In this document: piece after piece, positions 1-7,522 of the stretch
Layout: the number at the start of each line of letters is the position of its first letter
Position numbering within the stretch: the first letter of the stretch is position 1
Assembly: GCF_001704635.1 (NCBI RefSeq)
Contig: NZ_MAXF01000031.1
Coordinates: forward strand, 1-64,000
DNA: 64,000 nucleotides
DNA from: Streptomyces sparsogenes
GTDB taxonomy: Bacteria > Actinomycetota > Actinomycetes > Streptomycetales > Streptomycetaceae
Direction of reading: 5' to 3'
Notes under the pieces: generated by a model
What the model saw: only the letters and a program-made list of their open reading frames with translations
Database searches by the model: none
Told to the model about the DNA's origin: nothing
Position numbers and translations under genes: made by a program

Positions 1-87
1 GCTTCCGCGAACGAGGGCCAGAAGTTCTCGTTCGACGTCACCCAGGGCCAGAAGGGCCCCCAGGCCGAGAACATCGTGCCCGCCTGA
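1..87 (+). CDS. cold-shock protein (CspA family), C-terminal fragment
   Basis: The window opens inside a gene whose last 28 codons read ASANEGQKFSFDVTQGQKGP and then QAENIVPA before a TGA. This is the typical end of actinobacterial cold-shock domain proteins of about 67 residues: the last beta strand of the OB fold and the conserved GPQAxNV-type tail. The family binds single-stranded RNA and DNA and melts RNA structure. A DEAD-box helicase follows downstream, a common pairing for cold-shock RNA remodelling. The 5' part lies outside the window. Confidence 0.9.
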   Translation, partial: ASANEGQKFSFDVTQGQKGPQAENIVPA

Positions 88-108
88 CACGGTTCACAAG
101 CCTGCCAC

Positions 109-148
109 GAGCCGGGGTCCGCGCCCGAAAGGGTGCGGGCCCCGGCTC
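109..148 (+). terminator. hairpin terminator after the cold-shock gene
   Basis: A GC-rich stem of about 17 bp (GAGCCGGGGTCCGC... with its complement ...GCGGGCCCCGGCTC) around a CGAAAG-type loop lies 22 nt past the stop codon. It has no T run, as is usual in Streptomyces. Confidence 0.75.
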
Positions 149-378
149 GCGCATGACCGCTCCGGCCCCCGCGGCCGGGCTCCCGGACGGTGGCATTTCC
201 TCCGCGGCCGACGCCCGATCGACGCCGGCATTTCACCCGGCCGCCGACGGCCGATCGAGGCCGTGACATACAGCCCCGTCATTCACCCGCTCTCCGGCAC
301 GTTCTGCGAATTTCTCGCCCCGGGACCATCCCCGCTGAGGAGTCCTCCTCGAAACGCGCCGTCCGAGGAAGGTCCCGT

Positions 379-1836
379 ATGGATCAACGTGCCCGCTCGA
401 ATCGCCCTGCCCGCTCGTCCCGCGGTGCCTCACCGCGCTCACGCGGGCGCCGCCCGTCCCCGGCGCCGGTCTCCGTGCCCGCCGGCATACCCGACGGCGG
501 AAATGAATTCGCCGTGCCGCCGAGCACCACTCCGCTGCTGCCCGCCGTCGGCTCCTTCACCGAGCTGGACCTGCCGGACGCGCTCACCGCGGAGCTGGCG
601 CGCCAGGGCGTGACCGTGCCGTTCCCGATCCAGGCGGCCGCGCTCCCCAACGCGCTGGCCGGGCGCGATGTGCTGGGCCGTGGACGGACCGGCTCCGGCA
701 AGACCCTGGCCTTCGGCCTGGCGCTGCTGGCCCGCACCGCCGGGCGGCGCGCCGAGCCCCGCCACCCCCTCGCCCTGGTCCTGGTCCCCACCCGGGAGCT
801 GGCCCAGCAGGTCACCGACGCGCTCGCCCCGTACGCCCGGCCGCTGCGGCTGCGGCCGGCCACCGTGGTCGGCGGAATGTCGATCAACCGCCAGGCGGCG
901 GCGCTGCGGGACGGCGCCGAGGTGGTCATCGCGACTCCGGGGCGGCTCCACGATCTGATCGAGCGCGGCGACTGCGTGCTGGACCAGGTGCGCGTCACGG
1001 TTCTCGACGAGGCCGACCAGATGGCCGACATGGGATTCCTCCCCCAGGTGACCCGGCTGCTGCGGCAGGTCCCGGCCGACGGCCAGCACATGCTGTTCTC
1101 GGCGACCCTCGACCACAACGTCGGCCAGTTGGTGCGCCGGTTCCTCGACGATCCCGCCGTCCATTCGGTGGACGCCTCGGCGGGCGCCGTCACCACGATG
1201 GAGCACCATCTGCTGCACATCGAGGACACCGACAAGCGGGCCGTCGTCACCCGGGTGGCCGCCCGCGACGGCCGCGTGATCATGTTCCTGGACACCAAGC
1301 GCGCGGTCGACCGGCTGACCCGGCACCTGCTGGCGAGCGGCGTGCGGGCGGCGGGGCTGCACGGCGGCAAGTCCCAGCCGCAGCGCACCCGGACCCTGGA
1401 CTACTTCAAGACCGGCCACGTCAGCGTGCTGGTGGCCACGAATGTCGCCGCCCGGGGCATCCACGTCGACGACCTCGATCTCGTCGTCAACGTGGACCCG
1501 CCGGCGGACCACAAGGACTATCTGCACCGCGGCGGGCGCACCGCCCGCGCGGGCGGCTCGGGCACGGTCGTCACCCTGGTCCTGCCCGCGCAGCGCCGTG
1601 CGATGAACGGCCTGATGGCGGACGCGGGCATCACCCCGCGCACCACCCGGGTCCGCTCCGAGGACACCGAGCTGGCCCGGATCACCGGCGCGCGGGTCCC
1701 GTCCGGGGTCGCCGTCACGATCGACGCGCCGGCCCCGGCGCAGGCGGCCACCGGCGGTGCGGCGGGGGGCCGCCGGGGCCGGGGGCGTCGGCGCGGCCGC
1801 CGGCCGGGGAGGGCGCAGCCGGGCGCGGCGTCCTGA
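379..1836 (+). CDS. DEAD-box ATP-dependent RNA helicase
   Basis: A 485-residue DEAD-box RNA helicase that unwinds RNA duplexes in the cytoplasm. The motifs are in order: Walker A GRTGSGKT (residues 102-109), PTRELA (138-143), TPGR (about 186-189), DEAD (210-213), SAT (241-243) and HRGGRTAR (383-390). The Arg/Gly-rich tail ([16 protein letters not shown]) suits RNA binding. The N-terminal ~50 residues are basic and low-complexity. The ATG at 379 is chosen because AGGAAGG stands just upstream; the frame stays open further 5' but without a comparable ribosome site. Its position behind a cold-shock gene suggests a role in cold or RNA-structure stress. Confidence 0.92.
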   Translation: MDQRARSNRPARSSRGASPRSRGRRPSPAPVSVPAGIPDGGNEFAVPPSTTPLLPAVGSFTELDLPDALTAELARQGVTVPFPIQAAALPNALAGRDVLGRGRTGSGKTLAFGLALLARTAGRRAEPRHPLALVLVPTRELAQQVTDALAPYARPLRLRPATVVGGMSINRQAAALRDGAEVVIATPGRLHDLIERGDCVLDQVRVTVLDEADQMADMGFLPQVTRLLRQVPADGQHMLFSATLDHNVGQLVRRFLDDPAVHSVDASAGAVTTMEHHLLHIEDTDKRAVVTRVAARDGRVIMFLDTKRAVDRLTRHLLASGVRAAGLHGGKSQPQRTRTLDYFKTGHVSVLVATNVAARGIHVDDLDLVVNVDPPADHKDYLHRGGRTARAGGSGTVVTLVLPAQRRAMNGLMADAGITPRTTRVRSEDTELARITGARVPSGVAVTIDAPAPAQAATGGAAGGRRGRGRRRGRRPGRAQPGAAS

Positions 1837-1939
1837 TCCCGTCAGCCCCGGGACCGGGCCCGGGCCCGTGGTCGCGTCATGATCCTGTCAGTACCGGGGC
1901 CGTAGCGGACGCCCCCATTTACCCGCCACAGGGGCGACA

Positions 1940-2749
1940 ATGGACCGCATGCCGATATCCAGCTCCGTGCCCAGCCGGGCCGAACTGATCGACCACCTGG
2001 TCCGTACCCGCATCGCCGGAGACGTCGCCACCCCCCGGGACAACAACCTCGCCCACTACCGCAAGCTCGCGAACGGCGACCGCCACTACTGGCTGGGCCT
2101 GGAGCTGGGCGACCGCTGGGCCGACGAGCAGGACGTGCTGGCGGTCATGGCGGAGCGCTGCGGCGTGGTGGACGATCCGGAGCACCGCGTCGGGCAGGAC
2201 ACGATCGACCCGGAGCTGACGGTGGGGGCGCTGGACCGGATGGCGTCGGTGCTGCGGAAGGCGGCCGAGGCCGGGGAGCGGGTGCTGTTCGCCACCGGGC
2301 ACCCGGGCGGGCTGCTGGAGGTGCACCGCGCCACGGCGGCGGCGCTGCGGGCCGCGGGGTGCGACATCGTGTCGATCCCGGGCGGTCTGGAGGCGGACGA
2401 GGGGTACGTCTTCCAGTTCTGCGACGTGGCGATGCTGGAGCGCGGCGCGACGCTGTGGCACACCCACTCCCCCGCCCCCATGGCCGCGATCCTGGACGGC
2501 CTGGAGCGGGAGGGGCGGCCGCTGCCGGATCTGGTGGTCGCGGACCACGGCTGGGCGGGGTGCGCGGGGCAGCGGGGCATCGACGCGGTGGGGTACGCGG
2601 ACTGCAACGACCCGGCGCTGTTCCTCGGCGAGGCGGAGGGCACGCTGCAGGTGGTGGTGCCGCTGGACGACCACGTCACCAACCCGCGCTTCTACGACCC
2701 GATGGTCGCCTACCTCCTGGACGCGGCGGGGCTCGACGCCCGGTTCTGA
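1940..2749 (+). CDS. conserved actinobacterial protein, possible phosphatase
   Basis: A soluble protein of 269 residues that I recognise as conserved in Streptomyces but cannot assign by mechanism. Related proteins are, from memory, labelled phosphatase. Visible features are a Gly-rich ATGHPGGLLEVHR stretch near residue 116, LWHTHSP near 173, VVADHGWAGCAG near 200 and a C-terminal PLDDHVTNPRFYDP. The His/Asp-rich motifs would suit a metal-dependent hydrolase, but that is inference. It ends only 15 nt from the convergent tesB stop codon, and it reads as a single gene. Confidence 0.7.
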   Translation: MDRMPISSSVPSRAELIDHLVRTRIAGDVATPRDNNLAHYRKLANGDRHYWLGLELGDRWADEQDVLAVMAERCGVVDDPEHRVGQDTIDPELTVGALDRMASVLRKAAEAGERVLFATGHPGGLLEVHRATAAALRAAGCDIVSIPGGLEADEGYVFQFCDVAMLERGATLWHTHSPAPMAAILDGLEREGRPLPDLVVADHGWAGCAGQRGIDAVGYADCNDPALFLGEAEGTLQVVVPLDDHVTNPRFYDPMVAYLLDAAGLDARF

Positions 2750-2763
2750 CGGGCAACCCCGCC

Positions 2764-3705
2764 CTACCCACGCGCGCGTGGGACGCGCATGACGCCTTCC
2801 TGGATCACCGAGACCGCCAGTTGTCCGTCGGCCGTGAAGATACGGCCCTTGGCCAGGCCCCGGCCGCCGGACGCGGAGGGGCTCTCCTGGTCGTACAGCA
2901 GCCACTCGTCCGCGCGGAACGGGCGGTGGAACCACATGGCGTGGTCCAGGCTGGCGCCCACGATGTCGCCGACGGCCCAGCCGCCGCGGCCGTGGGCGAG
3001 GAGGATCGAGTCCAGCAGGGTCATGTCGGAGACATAGGTGGCCAGGCAGAGGTGCGTGAGAGGGTCGTCGGCGGCGCCGTCCAGTTTGCCGTTCGTCCGG
3101 AACCAAACCTGCGACTTCGGCTCGCGGGGCCGCCCGACGCTGGCGTACGGCGGGGCGTCCACGTACCGCAGGTCGATCGCGGCGCGCGCCTCCAGCATCC
3201 GCTCGACCACGCTCGGGTCGCCGAACAGGTGGGCGTATCGGGGCAGCAGTTCCTCGCCGCTGGGCAGGGAGAGCGGGTCGGGCACGGCGGGCATGGGCTC
3301 CTGGTGCTCCAGGCCCTCCTCGTGGCGCTGGAAGGACGCCGAGAGGTGGAAGATCGGCTGGCCGTGCTGGACGGCCACCACCCGGCGGGTGGTGAAGGAG
3401 AAGCCGTCGCGGATGCGGTCCACGGTGTAGACGATGGGCGCGGCGGGGTCGCCGGGGCGCAGGAAGTAGGAGTGCAGGGAGTGGGCCGGGCGGTCGGCCG
3501 GGACGGTGCGGCCGGCCGCGACCAGGGCCTGGGCGGCGACCTGGCCGCCGAAGACGCGCGGCACCAGGGGTGCCGCGCTGCTGGTGCCTCGGAAGATGTC
3601 CAGGTCTATCCGTTCCAGGTCGAGCAGGTCGAGGAGACCGGGCAGGCCCTGGGGCGCGTCGTCTTTCGGTGCGCCGTGCGGTGCGCCGTGTGGTGCGTCG
3701 TTCAT
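2764..3705 (-). CDS. tesB: acyl-CoA thioesterase II
   Basis: A 313-residue TesB-type double-hotdog thioesterase that hydrolyses acyl-CoA to free acid and CoA. Diagnostic segments are GLLDLLDLERIDLDIFRG at the N-terminus, VFGGQVAAQAL, SLHSYFLRPGDP, and the C-terminal hotdog with SLDHAMWFHRPFRADEWLLYDQESPSA. The Asp of SLDHAMW matches the catalytic Asp of the E. coli enzyme. The first ~18 residues contain a short DNA repeat (GGTGCGCCGTGC-like) coding APHGAPHGAPK and are probably dispensable. It shares strand with the acyl-CoA dehydrogenase gene 65 nt upstream and probably balances the CoA pool of this block. Confidence 0.93.
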   Translation of the reverse strand: MNDAPHGAPHGAPKDDAPQGLPGLLDLLDLERIDLDIFRGTSSAAPLVPRVFGGQVAAQALVAAGRTVPADRPAHSLHSYFLRPGDPAAPIVYTVDRIRDGFSFTTRRVVAVQHGQPIFHLSASFQRHEEGLEHQEPMPAVPDPLSLPSGEELLPRYAHLFGDPSVVERMLEARAAIDLRYVDAPPYASVGRPREPKSQVWFRTNGKLDGAADDPLTHLCLATYVSDMTLLDSILLAHGRGGWAVGDIVGASLDHAMWFHRPFRADEWLLYDQESPSASGGRGLAKGRIFTADGQLAVSVIQEGVMRVPRARG

Positions 3706-3770
3706 GGTTTAAGGAGTGTCGCAGACCCGTATTGCGGGGCTGTTGCCACGAGGGGCCGGGCGGGCCGGTC

Positions 3771-4928
3771 TCACAGGCCCATCGACTTCGCGACGATGGA
3801 TCGCATGACCTCGCTGGTGCCGCCGTAGATGCGGGTGACGCGGGTGTCCGCGTACAGGCGGGCGATGGGGTACTCCATCATGTAGCCGTAGCCGCCGTGC
3901 AGTTGCAGACACTTGTCGATCACGACGGCCGCGCGCTCGGTGGTGAAGAGCTTCGCGGAGGCGGCGTCCGCGGCGGTGAGCTCGCCCGCGTCGTGCGCCT
4001 CCAGGGCCCGGTCGACGACCGCCTGCATCGCGTCCACCTCGGCCTTGCAGTCGGCGAGCGTGAACTTGGTGTTCTGGAAGGACGCCACCGACTTGCCGAA
4101 GATCGTCCGGTCCGTGACATAGGCCTTGGCGAACTCGACGGCCGCCGCGGCCTGCGCGTACGCGCCGACGGCGATGCCCAGGCGCTCCTGGGGGAGGTTG
4201 TGGGTGAGGTACTCGAACGCCCGGCCCTCCTCGCCCAGCAGGTCCTCCACCGGCACCTTGACGTCGGTGAAGGACAGCTCGGCGGTGTCGGAGGTCTTCA
4301 GGCCCAGCTTCTCCAGCTTGCGGCCGACCGCGTAGCCCTCGCTCCTGGTGTCGACGACGAGGATGGATATGCCGCCGCGGCGGTCCTCGGGCGTGGCGGG
4401 GGCGGTGCGGGCGCAGACCAGGACGCGGTCGGCGAGCACACCGCCGGTGATGAAGGTCTTGGCGCCGTTGAGGACGTAGTGGGTGCCGTCCTCGGACAGC
4501 TTGGCGGTGGTCTTCATGCCCGCCAGGTCGGAGCCGGTGCCCGGCTCGGTCATGGCGATGGCGGTCATCATGTCGCCGGAGACGAAGGGGGGCAGCCAGC
4601 GCCGCTTCTGCTCCTCGGTGGCGTACTTGAGGAGGTAGGGCAGGCAGAGCGCGGTGTGCACGCTGCTGCCGCCGAAGCTGACGCCGGCCCGGGCGGTCTC
4701 CTCGGTGATGATCGCGTTGAACTTGAAGCTGGTCTCGCCCGCGCCGCCGTACTCCTCGGGCACCTCGATGCCGAAGATCCCCAGCTCACCGAGTTTCTTG
4801 TAGAACGCGCGGGGGGCCTGGCCGGCCTCGCGCCACTCCTCGTAGTAGGGGACGACCTCGGCGGCGATGAAGTCGCGGATGGTCTCCCGGAACGCCTCGT
4901 GGTCCTCGTTGAACACCGTGCGACGCAT
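3771..4928 (-). CDS. acyl-CoA dehydrogenase, catalytic Glu in the IVD/LCAD position
   Basis: A 385-residue FAD-dependent acyl-CoA dehydrogenase. Family signatures are MTEPGTGSDLAGMKTTA (FAD/substrate), FGKSVASFQNTKF, LQLHGGYGYMMEYPIARLYAD and the C-terminal RIYGGTSEVMRSIVAKSMGL. The YEGT-type Glu of medium-chain enzymes is Gly here (IYGGT). The base is probably the Glu of LPQERLGIA, as in isovaleryl-CoA and long-chain dehydrogenases. It differs from the dehydrogenase of the accDA operon, which keeps a Glu at the YEGT position. GAGGAGG precedes the ATG, and an inverted-repeat operator candidate sits about 27 nt upstream. Confidence 0.92.
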   Translation of the reverse strand: MRRTVFNEDHEAFRETIRDFIAAEVVPYYEEWREAGQAPRAFYKKLGELGIFGIEVPEEYGGAGETSFKFNAIITEETARAGVSFGGSSVHTALCLPYLLKYATEEQKRRWLPPFVSGDMMTAIAMTEPGTGSDLAGMKTTAKLSEDGTHYVLNGAKTFITGGVLADRVLVCARTAPATPEDRRGGISILVVDTRSEGYAVGRKLEKLGLKTSDTAELSFTDVKVPVEDLLGEEGRAFEYLTHNLPQERLGIAVGAYAQAAAAVEFAKAYVTDRTIFGKSVASFQNTKFTLADCKAEVDAMQAVVDRALEAHDAGELTAADAASAKLFTTERAAVVIDKCLQLHGGYGYMMEYPIARLYADTRVTRIYGGTSEVMRSIVAKSMGL

Positions 4929-4954
4929 CTGCGGCGGCCTCCTCGGTCGGCTGG

Positions 4955-4970
4955 CTAAGCGCTTGCTCAG
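4955..4970. promoter_or_regulatory. candidate operator upstream of the acyl-CoA dehydrogenase gene
   Basis: CTAAGC-GCTT-GCTCAG is an imperfect inverted repeat (5 of 6 pairs) centred on the perfect octamer AAGCGCTT, placed between the probable promoter and the start codon at 4928. A TetR-type repressor is a reasonable guess. It does not match the GTTAA-N6-TTAAC sites found further along, so it probably answers to a different regulator. Confidence 0.4.
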
Positions 4971-5049
4971 CGAAAGCTACCGGCCAGTCGGCAGGCCTGT
5001 CCAGACCCGTACGAACCCACCGCGCCCCACCCCGGCGCGACCCACCGCC

Positions 5050-5688
5050 TCAGACCCCGCCCCCGCCCTCCCCGGACGCCGGCCCGCTCCCGTCAGCGGC
5101 GGCGCGGAAGGCGCCGAGCGCCAGGCGGTGCAGCAGCTCGGCGGTGGCCGCGCGACCCGGGAGGGCGCCGGGGCGGCTGAGGTGGGGGGTGGAGTTGAGC
5201 AGCCCGAAGACGGCGTGGACGCACGCCCGCGCCTCGGCCTCGGAGAGCCGGGGGTGGACCTCGCACACCACCTGGACCCACAGCTCGACGTACTGCCGCT
5301 GGAGCGAGCGCACCAGCTTGCGGTCGGTGTCCCGGAGCCGATCCAGCTCGCGGTCGTGGAGGACGATCAGCGGGCGGTCGTCGAGGGCGAAGTCGATGTG
5401 GCCCCGGACCAGCGAGTCCAGCACGGCGGCCGGATCCCGCTCCCCCTCCGGGACCTCGGCGGCGCGCCGCTTGCCGCCCGCCAGGAGCCGGCCGCTGATG
5501 CCGACCAGCAGCTCCGCGAGCATGGCCTCCTTGCCGGCGAAGTGGCGGTAGAGGCCCGGTCCGCTGATGCCGACCGCCGCGCCTATCTCGTCGACGCCGA
5601 CGCCGTGGAAGCCGCGCTCGGCGAACAGGCGCGCCGCCTCCTTCAGGATCTGCTCGCGGCGGGTGGGGGCAGGGGCTTGCGTGCTCAT
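5050..5688 (-). CDS. accR: TetR-family repressor of acyl-CoA catabolism, AccR-like
   Basis: A 212-residue TetR regulator. The N-terminal HTH reads RREQILKEAARLFAERGFHG, then VDEIGAAVGISGPGLYRHFAGKEAML, followed by an all-helical ligand/dimer domain. It is divergent from accD1, and the spacer holds two 16-bp palindromes of the form GTTAA-N6-TTAAC. That is the motif I recall for AccR of S. avermitilis, a repressor of an accD1A1-hmgL-fadE4 operon that responds to short-chain acyl-CoAs. Gene order and operator agree with that identity, so the symbol is given as likely rather than proven. The last ~15 residues are Gly-rich and probably disordered. Confidence 0.85.
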   Translation of the reverse strand: MSTQAPAPTRREQILKEAARLFAERGFHGVGVDEIGAAVGISGPGLYRHFAGKEAMLAELLVGISGRLLAGGKRRAAEVPEGERDPAAVLDSLVRGHIDFALDDRPLIVLHDRELDRLRDTDRKLVRSLQRQYVELWVQVVCEVHPRLSEAEARACVHAVFGLLNSTPHLSRPGALPGRAATAELLHRLALGAFRAAADGSGPASGEGGGGV

Positions 5689-5710
5689 GGAAGGAATTCT
5701 AGACAGCGGC

Positions 5711-5753
5711 GTTAGTGGTCGTTAACCTGGTGGATGGGTTAACGCTCATTAAC
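5711..5753. promoter_or_regulatory. two AccR-type operators in the tetR/accD1 spacer
   Basis: Two 16-nt inverted repeats: GTTAG-TGGTCG-TTAAC at 5711-5726 (one mismatch) and GTTAA-CGCTCA-TTAAC at 5738-5753 (perfect arms). Their starts are 27 nt apart, close to the tetR start codon (5688) and about 110 nt before accD1. Low-GC TTAAC arms stand out sharply in this DNA. They are well placed for autorepression and for repression of the carboxylase operon. Confidence 0.75.
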
Positions 5754-5763
5754 CGCGCGGGAC

Positions 5764-5847
5764 GGACCGTACGAGACAAACCGTACGAGACAGACCGTAC
5801 GAGATGGACCGCACGAGACAGACCGCACGAGGCAGACCGCACGAGGC
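5764..5847 (+). repeat. 14-bp tandem repeat, six copies, in the accD1 leader
   Basis: Six uninterrupted 14-bp units of consensus rGACCGyACGAGrC: GGACCGTACGAGAC, AAACCGTACGAGAC, AGACCGTACGAGAT, GGACCGCACGAGAC and two identical AGACCGCACGAGGC. The last two being identical points to recent slippage. The array lies between the operators and the ribosome site, so it is probably in the 5' untranslated leader. Translated in frame it would add Arg-rich residues, which is one reason to prefer the downstream start for accD1. Confidence 0.9.
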
Positions 5848-5863
5848 AAGGGGGCCCGTAGCC

Positions 5864-7516
5864 ATGGAGCAGGCACCGGTGTTGGGCAGCGCCGCCGATC
5901 CGGCGTCCGACGCCTGGTCGGCCAACGAGGCCGCGCACCGCGAGCTGGCCGCGCGGCTGCGCGAGAAGCTGGCCGAGGCGCGGCTGGGCGGCGGCGAGAA
6001 GGCGCGGGCGCGGCACACCGCGCGCGGCAAGCTGCTGCCCCGCGACCGGGTCGACACCCTGCTGGACGCGGGCTCGCCGTTCCTGGAGCTGGCCCCGCTG
6101 GCCGCCGACGGGATGTACGGGGGGCAGGCCCCGGCGGCGGGCGTGATCGCGGGGATCGGGCGGGTGGCGGGCCGCGAGGTGGTCGTGATCGCCAATGACG
6201 CCACCGTCAAGGGCGGCACGTACTACCCGATGACGGTCAAGAAGCATCTGCGCGCCCAGGAGGTCGCGCTGGAGAACCGCCTGCCGTGCGTGTATCTGGT
6301 CGACTCCGGGGGCGCCTTCCTGCCCATGCAGGACGAGGTCTTCCCCGACCGGGACCACTTCGGGCGGATCTTCTACAACCAGGCGCGGATGTCGGGCGCC
6401 GGGATCCCGCAGATCGCGGCGGTCCTCGGGTCCTGCACGGCGGGCGGGGCGTACGTCCCGGCGATGAGCGACGAGGCGGTCATCGTGCGCGGGCAGGGCA
6501 CGATCTTCCTGGGCGGGCCGCCGCTGGTGAAGGCGGCAACGGGGGAGGTCGTCACGGCCGAGGAGCTGGGCGGCGGCGAGGTCCACTCCAAGGTCTCCGG
6601 GGTCACCGACCATCTCGCGGAGGACGACGCCCACGCGCTGCGCATCGTCCGCACGATCGTCTCCACCCTCCCCCCGTCCCTGCCGGGCGGCGGGTCGCCG
6701 CCGTGGCCGGTGCGGCGCTCGGAGGAGCCCGCGGTGGACCCGGCGGGGCTCTACGGGGCGGTGCCGGTCGACTCCCGCACCCCGTACGACGTGCGGGAGG
6801 TGATCGCGCGGATCGTGGACGGCTCGCGGTTCGCCGAGTTCAAGGCCGAGTTCGGCACCACCCTGGTGACGGGGTTCGCGCACATCATGGGCCACCCGGT
6901 GGGCATCGTCGCCAACAACGGCATCCTGTTCTCCGAATCGGCCCAGAAGGGCGCCCATTTCATCGAGCTGTGCGACCAGCGCGGCATCCCCCTGGTGTTC
7001 CTGCAGAACATCTCGGGCTTCATGGTCGGCCGCAGCTATGAGGCGGGCGGCATCGCCAAGCACGGCGCCAAGATGGTCACCGCCGTGGCCTGCGCCCGGG
7101 TGCCGAAGCTGACGGTGGTCGTCGGCGGCTCGTACGGCGCGGGCAACTACTCGATGTGCGGGCGCGCCTATTCGCCGCGCTTCCTGTGGATGTGGCCCAA
7201 CGCGAAGATCTCCGTGATGGGCGGCGAGCAGGCGGCCTCCGTGCTCGCGACCGTCAAGCGCGACCAGCTGGAGGCGCGCGGCGAGGAGTGGCCGGCGGAC
7301 GAGGAGGAGGCCTTCCGGGCGCCGATCCGCGAGCAGTACGAGACCCAGGGAAACGCCTACTACGCCACGGCGCGGCTGTGGGACGACGGCGTGATCGACC
7401 CCCTGGAGACCCGCTCGGTGCTGGGCCTGGCCCTCACCGCCTGTGCCAACGCGCCGCTTCCCGGCAAGCCCGGCCAGGATCCCGTGGCGCCCGGCTTCGG
7501 CGTCTTCCGGATGTGA
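5864..7516 (+). CDS. accD1: acyl-CoA carboxylase beta subunit (carboxyltransferase), methylcrotonyl-CoA type
   Basis: A 550-residue carboxyltransferase that moves CO2 from carboxybiotin to an acyl-CoA. It carries the two crotonase-fold halves: [21 protein letters not shown] and [19 protein letters not shown] in the first, [24 protein letters not shown] and [28 protein letters not shown] in the second. [18 protein letters not shown] text near the end ([18 protein letters not shown]) is typical of methylcrotonyl-CoA carboxylases. The ATG at 5864 follows AAGGGGG. An in-frame upstream ATG at 5804 lies inside the tandem repeat and lacks a ribosome site. First gene of accD1-accA1-hmgL-acdH. Confidence 0.92.
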   Translation: MEQAPVLGSAADPASDAWSANEAAHRELAARLREKLAEARLGGGEKARARHTARGKLLPRDRVDTLLDAGSPFLELAPLAADGMYGGQAPAAGVIAGIGRVAGREVVVIANDATVKGGTYYPMTVKKHLRAQEVALENRLPCVYLVDSGGAFLPMQDEVFPDRDHFGRIFYNQARMSGAGIPQIAAVLGSCTAGGAYVPAMSDEAVIVRGQGTIFLGGPPLVKAATGEVVTAEELGGGEVHSKVSGVTDHLAEDDAHALRIVRTIVSTLPPSLPGGGSPPWPVRRSEEPAVDPAGLYGAVPVDSRTPYDVREVIARIVDGSRFAEFKAEFGTTLVTGFAHIMGHPVGIVANNGILFSESAQKGAHFIELCDQRGIPLVFLQNISGFMVGRSYEAGGIAKHGAKMVTAVACARVPKLTVVVGGSYGAGNYSMCGRAYSPRFLWMWPNAKISVMGGEQAASVLATVKRDQLEARGEEWPADEEEAFRAPIREQYETQGNAYYATARLWDDGVIDPLETRSVLGLALTACANAPLPGKPGQDPVAPGFGVFRM

Positions 7517-7522
7517 GGGACC

